From: CBDCWQ01 sp965223435
GTDB taxonomy: Bacteria > Myxococcota > Kuafuiibacteriia > Kuafuiibacteriales > Kuafuiibacteriaceae
Length of the DNA stretch: 64,000 nucleotides
NCBI GenBank assembly: GCA_965223435.1
Contig: CBDCWQ010000022.1
Location: 1,285,315 to 1,349,314, forward strand
Direction: 5' to 3'
Under the pieces are notes generated by a model. It ran no database searches, was not told where the DNA came from, and saw only the letters and a program-made list of their open reading frames with translations. Below are positions 36,661 to 45,109 of the stretch, one piece after another. How positions within the stretch are numbered: position 1 is the stretch's first letter; each line of letters opens with the position of its first letter. Made by a program: the position numbers and the translations under genes.

Positions 36661-37872
36661 ATGAGGCCGCTCGCACATCTGATCTCCTTCGGTGCGGCCA
36701 TGCTCCTCACTGCCCAAGCCCACGCCAATACAACCCTTGATGTCCGCGGTTGGCTTGAACGACCGGGCGTCCGTATGGTTGCAGTTGAATTCTATGCCAC
36801 CTGGTGCAAACCGTGCATGGATGCGGTGCCAAAGTGGAAAGCCCTTCATGAAAAATATGCACGCGATGGCCTGCGACTTATCGTCGTTTCAACCCTTGAC
36901 CCAGACGGTAACTGCCAAAATCCCGGATGGAGCCCAGATGAGGTGGTCTGTGACGACGAGGGCACAATCGCGCAAGCGATGGGTGTAGGCAACCGCCTTC
37001 CTGCAGCCTTTTTGTGGAGCTGGGACGGAAGTCTTTTGGTCCGACAAGGTCAGGTAGAAGCAGTCGAAAAACAGGTGGAGCGGTGGATGCAGGAAGCGCC
37101 CCGCGTCGCCGTTGAGGTTCAAAAAGACCATGCGACGGCAGGTCGATCCGAAGAAATCAGGGCATTGGTTCGTACGGAGCTCAAACGAACCGACAAGCTC
37201 ACCTTGGTATCCACGCCCGAAGAACGTGTAAAGCTTGACGAAATCAAGAAACAATCTGCCGACCCACGATACGATGAGGATTCTCAGTGTGAGCTTGGAA
37301 AAGAGCTCTCGCCAAACTCCCTGCTTCAGGTGCGAATCACCGGGAAAAAGAAGCGCTTCCAGCTCAGCCTCCTATCCATCGAACGGGGCTGTCTGGTGGC
37401 CTCGGTCTCCGTTCAATACAACGCCGACAAAGAAGAGATTGTGGTCGCTGAAGCCATCGCCAAACTTCTGGGACAGGTGAGAAAACCTCCTAAAACCCTG
37501 AACCAGCCCATCAGCGCTGGGTTGCATGTTACTGAGACAGGCGCTTCAGACCAGGCGAAGCAGATCGTCGACCAAAACACCCCTGCGTTCCCGCAAGACA
37601 CCCCGACAAACCATGCCCTCAACCCTGAAACAGATCCCAAATCACGGGCCGCAAACGCTTCCCCGTATCCACTGGTGGTCGGAGTCACTGGACTTGGTGC
37701 GGTCGGCACTGGATTGTTGCTCGGCCAGCTTGCGCTTAGCAGCGCGCGAAGTGGAGAAACGGACGGTGTTGTCGGTCAAGCCAAACTTGCAGACGGCCTG
37801 ATTATCGGCGGCGCGGCCGTCACCATCGCCGCCATTATCTGGTATTTCGTTGAGGCCAATCAGTCACCATGA
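36661..37872 (+). CDS. Exported thioredoxin-like protein with C-terminal membrane helices
   Basis: The product has 403 residues. The N-terminal signal (LISFGAAMLLTAQAHA) is followed by a thioredoxin-like fold with EFYATWCKPC, whose C-x-x-C is the redox pair. A further conserved stretch (GVGNRLPAAFLWSWDG) contains the usual cis-Pro environment. Residues about 150-290 are a second domain with a Cys pair (SQCELGKE, RGCLVASV). The C-terminal hydrophobic segments (LVVGVTGLGAVGTGLLLG and LIIGGAAVTIAAIIWYF) would anchor it in the membrane. TlpA/ResA-like function in thiol exchange is likely. The stop codon overlaps the start of the next lipoprotein gene by four bases. Confidence 0.85.
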   Translation: MRPLAHLISFGAAMLLTAQAHANTTLDVRGWLERPGVRMVAVEFYATWCKPCMDAVPKWKALHEKYARDGLRLIVVSTLDPDGNCQNPGWSPDEVVCDDEGTIAQAMGVGNRLPAAFLWSWDGSLLVRQGQVEAVEKQVERWMQEAPRVAVEVQKDHATAGRSEEIRALVRTELKRTDKLTLVSTPEERVKLDEIKKQSADPRYDEDSQCELGKELSPNSLLQVRITGKKKRFQLSLLSIERGCLVASVSVQYNADKEEIVVAEAIAKLLGQVRKPPKTLNQPISAGLHVTETGASDQAKQIVDQNTPAFPQDTPTNHALNPETDPKSRAANASPYPLVVGVTGLGAVGTGLLLGQLALSSARSGETDGVVGQAKLADGLIIGGAAVTIAAIIWYFVEANQSP

Positions 37873-38291
37873 AACGACTCCTTCAGATTGGCCTATTGAC
37901 GCTTGCGTGCACCAGCCTCATTGGCGCTTGCCTATACACGGGCCCCGTCGAAGACCTCGTGTACGAAAACAATGGCGGTACCGGAGCCGGCCGATGCAAT
38001 AAAGACGAAGACTGTGAACCTACCCACGGTTGCGATCGAACGAACGACCGATGCCGACTACGATGCAAAGACGACGGCGTTTGCGGCGAAGGCGAGTGTT
38101 TCGTCGACATGTGCTCCGAACCATTGGGAACGCCGTGCAACAACAGTCATCTGTCGCCGTGTGGCGGCCCCCGATGCACAAACGTCAATGCCCAGAACAT
38201 CACCGTGCCTTACTACTGCTCACGCTCCTGCTTCCTTCGGGCGTGTCCCGATGGTTATACCTGCGAAACTGGAAAGTGCCTGGTGAACTGA
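37869..38291 (+). CDS. Cys-rich lipoprotein
   Basis: The product has 140 residues, starting in an ATGA overlap with the previous gene, so the two are translationally coupled. The signal peptide ends in I-G-A-C (Cys21). The mature protein has about 16 Cys in C-x5-C-x6-C type repeats (CNKDEDCEPTHGCDRTNDRC, CKDDGVCGEGEC), probably all in disulfides. Such small Cys-rich lipoproteins are frequent in Myxococcota. Coupling to a thioredoxin-like protein makes disulfide handling by the neighbour a plausible link (inference). No family name is assigned. Confidence 0.85.
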   Translation: MKRLLQIGLLTLACTSLIGACLYTGPVEDLVYENNGGTGAGRCNKDEDCEPTHGCDRTNDRCRLRCKDDGVCGEGECFVDMCSEPLGTPCNNSHLSPCGGPRCTNVNAQNITVPYYCSRSCFLRACPDGYTCETGKCLVN

Positions 38292-38340
38292 AGGGTGTCT
38301 TCCATTCAACCTGTTTCTGTCTGCGTTTTCGTGATGGGAA

Positions 38341-39759
38341 TTAGGCCAGTAGAAAGTCGGCATTGCCCTCGGACTGCACCCCAGTCTTAGACCCAATGCG
38401 AGCCTCTATTCCGTATGCAGAAAGAATTGCATTGTAAAGGTCTATTCCATTGAGTTTCCGATCGGTAAAATTTCCTGATTTAAAACGGCCGTGGCCGCCA
38501 GCAATAGCGTGAAAGACATCGGTCTTGCTGTGATTCCATCCATATTCCGTGCCGATAACGGCACAGGTATTGTCAAGAACCGTCTTTCCGTTGGGCTCGA
38601 GAAACGCCGGATCATCGAGTTGTTGAAGAAAGTAGGCTACATTGCTCTGGGCGAAATGCTGATAAAGCCGCGCATGCCGAGGCTGGTTTCCGTGAAAATA
38701 GTCGTCATGTTGCGACGCATTCCCAGGGAAATCAGTGCTTTCTCCAAGCGCACGGTAGGTACCTTGAATGTTGGTGTGGCCCCCAGCCGACTCGAACATC
38801 AGATTCCCATATCGAACCAAGTCGCACCTCAGCGCCAAGGCATAGAGATCCGCGTGCAGATGAAAAACTCGCTCGATTTCTTGCCACCGAAGTTTGGGCG
38901 CACCCGCGCCCGTTCCATAGGTGAACTGATCGTAGTTCGCTTCTGGGCTGCCAACCGAGGGATCGGTTGGGCGTGTTGGCCAATCACAGCTCACGGTGGG
39001 CTGGTTGTCTTCCACCTCTTTCATGATTTCTTCACTCGGAGCAAGCTCTCGCTCAATCTCCCGAATTGAATTGAGATGGAGATCAATCTTCTGCTTAGAC
39101 GCCGAACCAAGGTAAGAGGTCTTACCCGTAAGCTTCTTGTATTCTTGGATGACTGTATCCAGAATGCTCCGCTGAATGTGCCGCGCACGGAGCGCCGCTG
39201 GGTCCGGTTGAGGGTTGGGTTCCGAATCGGGTCGAGGCAAAGCCTTCCCAAAAACTTGGTCAAACACTTGGCTCGGCCTCTTAACCGGCGGGCGAGCGGT
39301 TCCGTCCGGATTCCAAACCCGAAGGGCCTGAGCATCACAGGCGCCCCGACGCCACCACAGCCCCGAGACCAATGTTTTTGCGGTTGGATCGAAGGCCAGG
39401 CGGGCAAGTTGATCTACGGAAGCCCCACCCGCACGGTTGGCGCTGGGATGCTTTTCACCTACAAAAACCACTGAAGAGGTGTTGCAGTGAGCGCCACCCT
39501 CGCCCCCCTGCTCGAGCCCAACGCTGGCAAAGGTCATCTTCTTTTGGAACGGAAGATAGGGCTCCAGGGGCCCATTGAAGTCTCGCTGCCAGGCCGGGTC
39601 TAGGCCCAGGCCAAAAAAGACGGTGATCAGCCGAAAAGGCACCGTTTCTGGAGTCGCCGCAAACGCTCGAGACCCAACCATTTCTTCTAGGAACGGAAGC
39701 GCCACAGCCACCGAACCCGTGCCTCGAAGAAATGTGCGACGATCGAATCTCTGTGCCAT
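38341..39759 (-). CDS. DUF1552 family protein with Tat signal
   Basis: The protein has 472 residues. The N-terminus MAQRFDRRTFLRGTGSVAVALPFLE is a twin-arginine type signal (RRTFLRG), so the protein is probably exported folded. The body has typical DUF1552 segments: RLITVFFGLGLDP, GLEQGGEGGAHC, SLDQ-like ASVDQLAR, and IDLHLNSIREIERELA. Function is not established. It begins five bases after the end of the DUF1592-type gene and is clearly co-transcribed; DUF1552 and DUF1592 proteins are nearly always paired in Planctomycetes and Myxococcota. Confidence 0.92.
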   Translation of the reverse strand: MAQRFDRRTFLRGTGSVAVALPFLEEMVGSRAFAATPETVPFRLITVFFGLGLDPAWQRDFNGPLEPYLPFQKKMTFASVGLEQGGEGGAHCNTSSVVFVGEKHPSANRAGGASVDQLARLAFDPTAKTLVSGLWWRRGACDAQALRVWNPDGTARPPVKRPSQVFDQVFGKALPRPDSEPNPQPDPAALRARHIQRSILDTVIQEYKKLTGKTSYLGSASKQKIDLHLNSIREIERELAPSEEIMKEVEDNQPTVSCDWPTRPTDPSVGSPEANYDQFTYGTGAGAPKLRWQEIERVFHLHADLYALALRCDLVRYGNLMFESAGGHTNIQGTYRALGESTDFPGNASQHDDYFHGNQPRHARLYQHFAQSNVAYFLQQLDDPAFLEPNGKTVLDNTCAVIGTEYGWNHSKTDVFHAIAGGHGRFKSGNFTDRKLNGIDLYNAILSAYGIEARIGSKTGVQSEGNADFLLA

Positions 39760-39764
39760 TCGAA

Positions 39765-41483
39765 TTACTCCTCGTCGTCCATTTCTAAAAAGAGACTGCT
39801 GCTCACTATGGCTTTTGCCAATGCGTGGTAGGTCCCTTCTTCCGCAAAAAGAGTTTGTCCAAGCGTTTGAACCGCGCTTTGCTGCCCAGACGTGAGGCGT
39901 CGGCCAAGCGCGTATTCAAAGTTCTTTTTGACGAGGCAGGTTTGAACCTCCGGCAGCTCGCCGACCGTCACCATGAAGTCCTTCAAACCATCATAGGCGA
40001 TATCAGCGGCGCCTACCAGCGAGCCAGGGATCCATCCGTCAGCCTTCAGCACGTTGCCAAATGCATCCGCCTTCCGCGGTCGACCACGCGCGTCAAATTC
40101 TTCAAACCCGTAACCAAGTGGGTCAAACGCCTGATGGCATGAAGCACATTCGGTTCTTTTTAGTCTCGCTTCAGCTATGGCACGTTGAGACGCGTCCTCC
40201 GGCTGGGCCTCGACGAAGGCATCAATTTCATCTTGGAAGCTTGCGGGTGGCTCTGGTGCATGACCGCAGAAGACCTGTGACAGCAAAAACAAACCGCGGC
40301 CCACGATCTCACCCCCATCCGCATTGGTCATACCAGCGATGATGGCCGGCTGAACCAGAAGGCCGCCACCCTCGAGGATGGACGGCGTATCGTAGGCCTG
40401 AATACCAGGACCCTGGGATGGCATGTCATAGTTCTCGGCGAGACGAGGGGTCAGAAAAATGCGTGAAGCACTAAAGACTTTGGCTACCGGTTCCTTGCGG
40501 TCAAGCATGTGGTCGCCGTAGAACGCAACCGCCGCCGACACCATTTCATCCCTCAATCCATCCGGATCGGGGAGGCTCTCCAAACGGGCCCAATCGAGAA
40601 GAAAACGATCTACGGTTCGACGAAGTTTCTCTGTGTCCGACAGCATTCTATCAACCTGCTGCAAATATTCTGGTCGGCCGATGGCCAATTCGCCAGCTTC
40701 GGCGGCACGATAGAGCTCGTCATCCGGCGCTGAAGCCCAAAGATAGTACGAGAGCCGCGAAGCCAGAGCATATCCTTCGATCTTATTGTTTTCACTGCTT
40801 TTTTCATTCTCCAACCGATAGAGAAATTGCGGAGATTGGAGCATTGCCTTCACGACCGCAGCCGCACTTTCTTCGAAACTCGACCCAAGCTCAAAAACAG
40901 CGGTAGACAGACCCACGAAGCGCTCAGCCTCTTCGGACGCGAGCGGTCTCCGAAAAAGCAGCCGGCCCGAGTGGACGACAAATGCCTGATGGCACGCTCT
41001 ATTTTCGTTTCTGCATGATGCACTGTCCGCGATAAGCGACTCCATGTTCAAGCGACCCACGATGACATCGGAAAGATTTGCGTAGGCGCGTATGTGCTCT
41101 GGCAACGAGGTCTGGGAGGTGGCGATGTTGACAAAACCTTCCAGCGGCCGGTCCGCCGGCAAACCACCAAGATCTCTTTCATCGAGTGACACGCCGAGCA
41201 CATCTTCAATGGTGTACTTGTACTCGTCGCGGGTGAGGCGACGCACCAGAGGCGAAAGGAGCGCCGCTGAGACTTCTTTTTCGGGCAAGACATTCTCTGG
41301 ACCCGGTTCGTTTGCGACGCCCAATTCCTGGCTACTGCGTCCTACGGCACTGGAGCACGAGACCACCACGCAGCCAAAAAACGCTCCCTGCCACAGGGGG
41401 TATGTGCATCGAACAAATCTAGAACGTTCGCCTTTTACAGTCGGACGCCCGCGAAGCTGACATGCCGTGCTTCGTCCCAACAT
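39765..41483 (-). CDS. DUF1592/DUF1588/DUF1585-type protein with a c-type heme motif
   Basis: The product has 572 residues. The N-terminal hydrophobic region ends in V-V-S-C, so it is probably a lipoprotein. The domain order matches the DUF1587-DUF1592 family: LVRRLTRDEYKYTIEDVLG near the start (DUF1587), RPLASEEAERFVGL (DUF1595), RLSYYLWASAPDDEL (DUF1592), NADGGEIVGRGLFLLSQVFCG (DUF1588), and SGQQ...LAKAIVSSSLFLEM (DUF1585). A CASCH motif near residue 445 is a heme c attachment site. No prior cytochrome domain is seen. It is upstream of, and in one operon with, the DUF1552 gene. Confidence 0.92.
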   Translation of the reverse strand: MLGRSTACQLRGRPTVKGERSRFVRCTYPLWQGAFFGCVVVSCSSAVGRSSQELGVANEPGPENVLPEKEVSAALLSPLVRRLTRDEYKYTIEDVLGVSLDERDLGGLPADRPLEGFVNIATSQTSLPEHIRAYANLSDVIVGRLNMESLIADSASCRNENRACHQAFVVHSGRLLFRRPLASEEAERFVGLSTAVFELGSSFEESAAAVVKAMLQSPQFLYRLENEKSSENNKIEGYALASRLSYYLWASAPDDELYRAAEAGELAIGRPEYLQQVDRMLSDTEKLRRTVDRFLLDWARLESLPDPDGLRDEMVSAAVAFYGDHMLDRKEPVAKVFSASRIFLTPRLAENYDMPSQGPGIQAYDTPSILEGGGLLVQPAIIAGMTNADGGEIVGRGLFLLSQVFCGHAPEPPASFQDEIDAFVEAQPEDASQRAIAEARLKRTECASCHQAFDPLGYGFEEFDARGRPRKADAFGNVLKADGWIPGSLVGAADIAYDGLKDFMVTVGELPEVQTCLVKKNFEYALGRRLTSGQQSAVQTLGQTLFAEEGTYHALAKAIVSSSLFLEMDDEE

Positions 41484-41603
41484 CTAGACAGTCAAGACCA
41501 CTTGACGGAAGCGGTCAACGAGGCTCCCAGTCATCATCAGGCGGGGTGTTCGCCCCCCACGGCGTGCTTAAAAGTTAGGGCGGTTTTTGGGGTGTTTCAG
41601 GTC

Positions 41604-43022
41604 TTAGGGCCCCACGGTGCTGAGGTGCGCCAACACTCGGTCCGCAATACGATCGGCATCGGCGATACATTGGATCATGGCGACACCCCGAAACCCATTG
41701 CCCCCGACAAACAGGCCAGGGATACGACTTTCGGCCTCATCAACAGCCCGAATCCTTGCCTGGTGGCCCAATGTATACTGCGGAATGCCGTGTGGCCACC
41801 GCACAATGTGACGAACCAGCGGGGCGGCACCTGGACGGAGGTCGATGAGGGGCGCCATATCCTCGTGCACCACACGCACCAGCTCGTCCTCGGTCAGTTC
41901 TGCCAGGTCTGGTCGGCGCGCCCCACCTACAAGCGTTCGCAGGAGCACGGTGCCGTCCGGCGCATGCTGGGGAAAGACCGAAGAAGCCCAAATGGAGCCG
42001 AGCAGTCGTCGAGATTCTCGAAAAGGCACGAGAAATCCGAAGCCGTCGAGCGGGTGTCCTACATCCTCCCTCTGAAAGCCTTCGACCAAAACGGCGACCG
42101 GTGCGTACGGTATTTGGCTCGCCGCTTCCGCAGTCTCGCGCGACATGCCGCCGAGGAGCGAAGGCAATTCTAGAGCCGGAGTCGTAACCACCATCGCATC
42201 GGCAGCGACCGTGCCATCAGGCCCCGCAATGGAAAAACGAGGAGACGCGTCCGCTTGATGCTCAACCCTACAAACCCTGAAGCCAGTGCGCACCTCCTGC
42301 CGCGCGGCCAACGCGTCCATCAGCACGACCAAGCCTTCCCGGAAGCTATGCAGGGTGCCGGTCGGCGCTGCCGGACCTGTCGAGGCAGAAGCACTTTCGG
42401 GGCGATTCTTTCTTCTTTTTGCGAGTTGAAGTTGGGCACGAATGAGACTGCCATATTGATCTTCGAGCTCAAAAATCCTCGGGAATGCGGCCCGAAGGGA
42501 TAGGGCTCGCGGATCCCCCCCATAGATGCCCGTCACCATCGCGTCGACCAAAATCTCAGCCGCTTCGACCCCCAGGCGACGCGTTGCGAACTCAAATACG
42601 CTCTCCTCGTCCGTTCTTCGGCTCTTGGCCCAGGGCTCAAGGAGCACCCTGAGCTTCGCGAACAATGGAAGGATATCAGAGGCCAAAAAGCCCGGGGGCG
42701 AGCTGGGCGCCTGTCGGAGGCGCCCTTTTCGCAAAACGAAGCGCTTTGCGGCACCGGTATCGGCAGCAATGAGTGACGCATCCAGTCCCAGCCGGCCAAT
42801 GAGTTCGAAGACGAGCGGTTCTTTGTCTAAGAAGCCGTGAGGACCGGTTTCAATCACAAAACCGCTGTCCACCACGCTCCTGATTTTTCCGCCCGCAGCT
42901 TTTTCAGCCTCGAGGACCACGGCGCGGACCGGCGCCCCTGCTGTATTGGCCTTACGCTCCAGGCTCTCAGCCACACACAGGCCTGAGATACCCCCTCCGA
43001 CGACCGCGACCATATGGCCCAT
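41604..43022 (-). CDS. hemG: Protoporphyrinogen oxidase
   Basis: The protein has 472 residues from ATG 43022. It converts protoporphyrinogen IX to protoporphyrin IX with oxygen and FAD (HemY type; the symbol hemG is used broadly). The N-terminal FAD-binding motif is VAVVGGGISGLCVAESLE, followed by a Glu in VVLEAEKAAGGK. The C-terminus has VGGNGFRGVAMIQCIADADRIAD, the second FAD-binding segment of this family. Length and motifs fit. The frame stays open upstream, but a start at 43022 leaves eight bases after hemE. Together the two genes form a hemE-hemG operon. Confidence 0.93.
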   Translation of the reverse strand: MGHMVAVVGGGISGLCVAESLERKANTAGAPVRAVVLEAEKAAGGKIRSVVDSGFVIETGPHGFLDKEPLVFELIGRLGLDASLIAADTGAAKRFVLRKGRLRQAPSSPPGFLASDILPLFAKLRVLLEPWAKSRRTDEESVFEFATRRLGVEAAEILVDAMVTGIYGGDPRALSLRAAFPRIFELEDQYGSLIRAQLQLAKRRKNRPESASASTGPAAPTGTLHSFREGLVVLMDALAARQEVRTGFRVCRVEHQADASPRFSIAGPDGTVAADAMVVTTPALELPSLLGGMSRETAEAASQIPYAPVAVLVEGFQREDVGHPLDGFGFLVPFRESRRLLGSIWASSVFPQHAPDGTVLLRTLVGGARRPDLAELTEDELVRVVHEDMAPLIDLRPGAAPLVRHIVRWPHGIPQYTLGHQARIRAVDEAESRIPGLFVGGNGFRGVAMIQCIADADRIADRVLAHLSTVGP

Positions 43023-43030
43023 CTTTGGAA

Positions 43031-44104
43031 TCAATCCCTGGGGACGGGGCGGCCACCGTGGCGCCTGACTGCCTCGACCAGAAGCGAAACACTTTCGGGG
43101 GGGGTCATCTTCAAGATGCCGTGTCCAAGATTGAAGATGTGCCCTTTGGCCCGCGCCCCTTGCGCGAGAACCCGCTGCACTTGTTCTTCGATTCGGTCCC
43201 CCGGCCCGAGTAACACACACGGATCGAGGTTTCCTTGAAGAACAACTTCATCTCGTGTCCGCTCGGCCACTTCGCTCAGTGGCATGGCCCAATCCACACC
43301 GAGAACATCGGCACCCGACGTCCGCAGCTCGTCAAAACACGCGTGCACACCCTTTGCGAACAGGATGACAGGAACCCCTTTCTTTTTGAGCGCATCAATG
43401 ATCGGAATGGTGTAGCGAAGCCCAAACGACAGGTAGTCCTCACGGCAAAGGTGTCCGGCCCAAGAATCAAAGATCTGCACCGCCTGGGCACCGGCCTCGA
43501 CCTGGGCAAGCAAATGAGCGCTCACCGTTTCGGCCAGTTTGCCCAAGAGCGCATCGGCCAACTTCGGCTCGTCATAAAACAACTTCTTGGTCCGCGCGTA
43601 GTCTCTGGAGCCACCGCCCTCGATCAAGTAGCTGGCGAGGGTAAAGGGAGCACCGGCAAAGCCAATGAGCGGCACCGACGGCATCGCCGCCCGAAACTGG
43701 CGGACGGCGTCGAGCACAAAACCCATCTTGGTCACCGGATCGGGGACCGACAATCGCTGGACATCCGCCACGCTGCCAATGGGCTCGGGCAACACGGGCC
43801 CTTCGCGAAACTCCAAACGGACCCCCATCGCTTCGACCGGCACCAGGATGTCGCTGAAGATGATCGCTGCATCGAAGCCATAACGAACAATCGGCTGTTT
43901 GGTGACTTCTACCGCCAACTCGGGCGTCTTACACAGCCCCAAGAAGCTGGTCTTCTTGCGAACTTCTCGATATTCCGGCAGATAACGCCCGGCCTGGCGC
44001 ATCACCCAGATCGGGGTGCGCTCAACGTCCTCGCCTCGGCAAGCACGCAAAAAAAGGGGCCTCTTTGCTTCGGTCGGCTTCACTCGGGTTTGGGCGTCAG
44101 GCAT
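43031..44104 (-). CDS. hemE: Uroporphyrinogen decarboxylase
   Basis: The protein has 357 residues. It removes four carboxyl groups from uroporphyrinogen III to yield coproporphyrinogen III. Signature motifs: RTPIWVMRQAGRYLPEYREVR near the start, DAAIIFSDILVPVEAMG, and GFAGAPFTLASYLIEGG. The cytoplasmic enzyme acts two steps before protoporphyrinogen oxidase, encoded just downstream. It starts 128 bases from a divergent gene, so the gap holds its promoter. No coproporphyrinogen oxidase or ferrochelatase was seen in the window. Confidence 0.96.
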   Translation of the reverse strand: MPDAQTRVKPTEAKRPLFLRACRGEDVERTPIWVMRQAGRYLPEYREVRKKTSFLGLCKTPELAVEVTKQPIVRYGFDAAIIFSDILVPVEAMGVRLEFREGPVLPEPIGSVADVQRLSVPDPVTKMGFVLDAVRQFRAAMPSVPLIGFAGAPFTLASYLIEGGGSRDYARTKKLFYDEPKLADALLGKLAETVSAHLLAQVEAGAQAVQIFDSWAGHLCREDYLSFGLRYTIPIIDALKKKGVPVILFAKGVHACFDELRTSGADVLGVDWAMPLSEVAERTRDEVVLQGNLDPCVLLGPGDRIEEQVQRVLAQGARAKGHIFNLGHGILKMTPPESVSLLVEAVRRHGGRPVPRD

Positions 44105-44232
44105 CCCACGCTCATAGCGCAGTCCCGCGCGCGACGCAGTCTATGGATCCTCATATGCGTGAAAACCCAGGTTCGGGTTTTGTAGGAAACCATTTGCGGC
44201 GGGCTCAAGAATGGTGTCATCATGCCACACTT

Positions 44233-44682
44233 ATGCCGACAGTATTTATGTATGGCCCGGATACCGTTCAAGGAAGAATGTTCGATCGCGTCGGTCCGTC
44301 GACGGTGGTCGGCCCGGGCACCCTCGACGGGTTCCAGCTCTCCTTCGACAAGCCCAACATGAAAAACGCCCAGGAAGGACTGCCAAACGCGGCAGAATCG
44401 ACGGGGCACGCGCTCTTTGGGTTGCTCTTCGAGCTTACTCGAAAGCAAATCGAAATCCTCGACGGGTTTTTCGGCGGTTACACGCAAAAATCCGTGACGG
44501 TGAATCCCCAAGACCCTGATCTTTCTCCAAGAAGCGCCAAGATCTGGCTGGCGAGAAGAACCAAGGCGGGGCTGCGGCCGTCTCGCGCGATCTTAGAGCT
44601 GGTCACCCAGGGGTTGCAGGAAAATGAGGCCGGCGAACCTTTCCTGGATGCGGTGCGCACCATTGAGCCTTTTGATGCCTAA
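44233..44682 (+). CDS. Gamma-glutamylcyclotransferase-like (AIG2-type) protein
   Basis: The product is 149 residues from ATG 44233 (MPTVFMYGPDTVQGRMF); the longer open frame upstream has no family character. The motif FMYGPD...QGRM resembles the Y-G-S-N-L loop of gamma-glutamylcyclotransferase-like proteins; the Asn/Ser of that loop is replaced (YGPD). A conserved Glu is provided by ELTRKQIEILDGFFGGY, and the family's VTV strand follows. The fold is thus likely, but the substrate is unknown and the altered loop may mean a different reaction. The gene is divergent from hemE. Confidence 0.75.
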   Translation: MPTVFMYGPDTVQGRMFDRVGPSTVVGPGTLDGFQLSFDKPNMKNAQEGLPNAAESTGHALFGLLFELTRKQIEILDGFFGGYTQKSVTVNPQDPDLSPRSAKIWLARRTKAGLRPSRAILELVTQGLQENEAGEPFLDAVRTIEPFDA

Positions 44683-44846
44683 ACAGGAACGCACAAGTTC
44701 GAAGCCAGGTGCCAGGCAAAGCCGGGCCCGAGGAGCCAAAGGAGCGCACACGGAAGTCCGTGAGCCGGCACCGCAGGGTCCAGTGCCGCATGGTACCTGG
44801 ATCGAGACGGGTACGTTTCTGTTTAAAGCACGCGGGAGGTCACGTT
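44683..44846 (+). other. Leader region with possible hairpins before the small I9-like gene
   Basis: The 164-base gap contains several short palindromes: CACGGAAGTCCGTG near 44749-44762 and GGTACC near 44794. It could fold in the mRNA, but no known riboswitch or RNA family was recognised. The right end carries the GGGAGG ribosome-binding site of the next gene. Confidence 0.3.
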
Positions 44847-45092
44847 ATGGACTCTAGTCGGTGTGAGCTCATTGTTTCGTTCCACCGGGGGACGACCGAG
44901 CCCAAGGCACGGTCCGTCGTCGAATCTGCAGGCGCTCAGGTCAAGCGACGGATGCGCAGCGACCACCCCACAGATGTCATTCTGCTCGTTGAGAGCCAAG
45001 AAGCCGACGCCGAACACCTTAAAGCCGCGCTTCACCAGTCCAACGAAATCTCCGACATTGAGGTGAACCACGCGGGTTTTGGGGCGCGCTAA
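44847..45092 (+). CDS. Small standalone protein resembling a subtilase propeptide (inhibitor I9-like fold)
   Basis: The protein has 81 residues. ATG 44847 is preceded by GGGAGG at eight bases, so the longer upstream frame is unlikely. The pattern CELIVSFHRGTTEPKARSVVESAGAQV, then VILLVESQEADAEHLKAALHQ and ISDIEVNH, is the beta-alpha-beta-beta-alpha-beta order of the peptidase propeptide/inhibitor I9 fold. No protease gene is adjacent. It could be a protease inhibitor, a chaperone or a regulator. This family call rests on pattern similarity only. Confidence 0.6.
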   Translation: MDSSRCELIVSFHRGTTEPKARSVVESAGAQVKRRMRSDHPTDVILLVESQEADAEHLKAALHQSNEISDIEVNHAGFGAR

Positions 45093-45109
45093 AAGCCCCA
45101 AGACAGCAG

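Noticed and set aside
43235..44185. 316-codon plus-strand frame across hemE
   Set aside because: Antisense to an intact hemE gene; no recognised domain.
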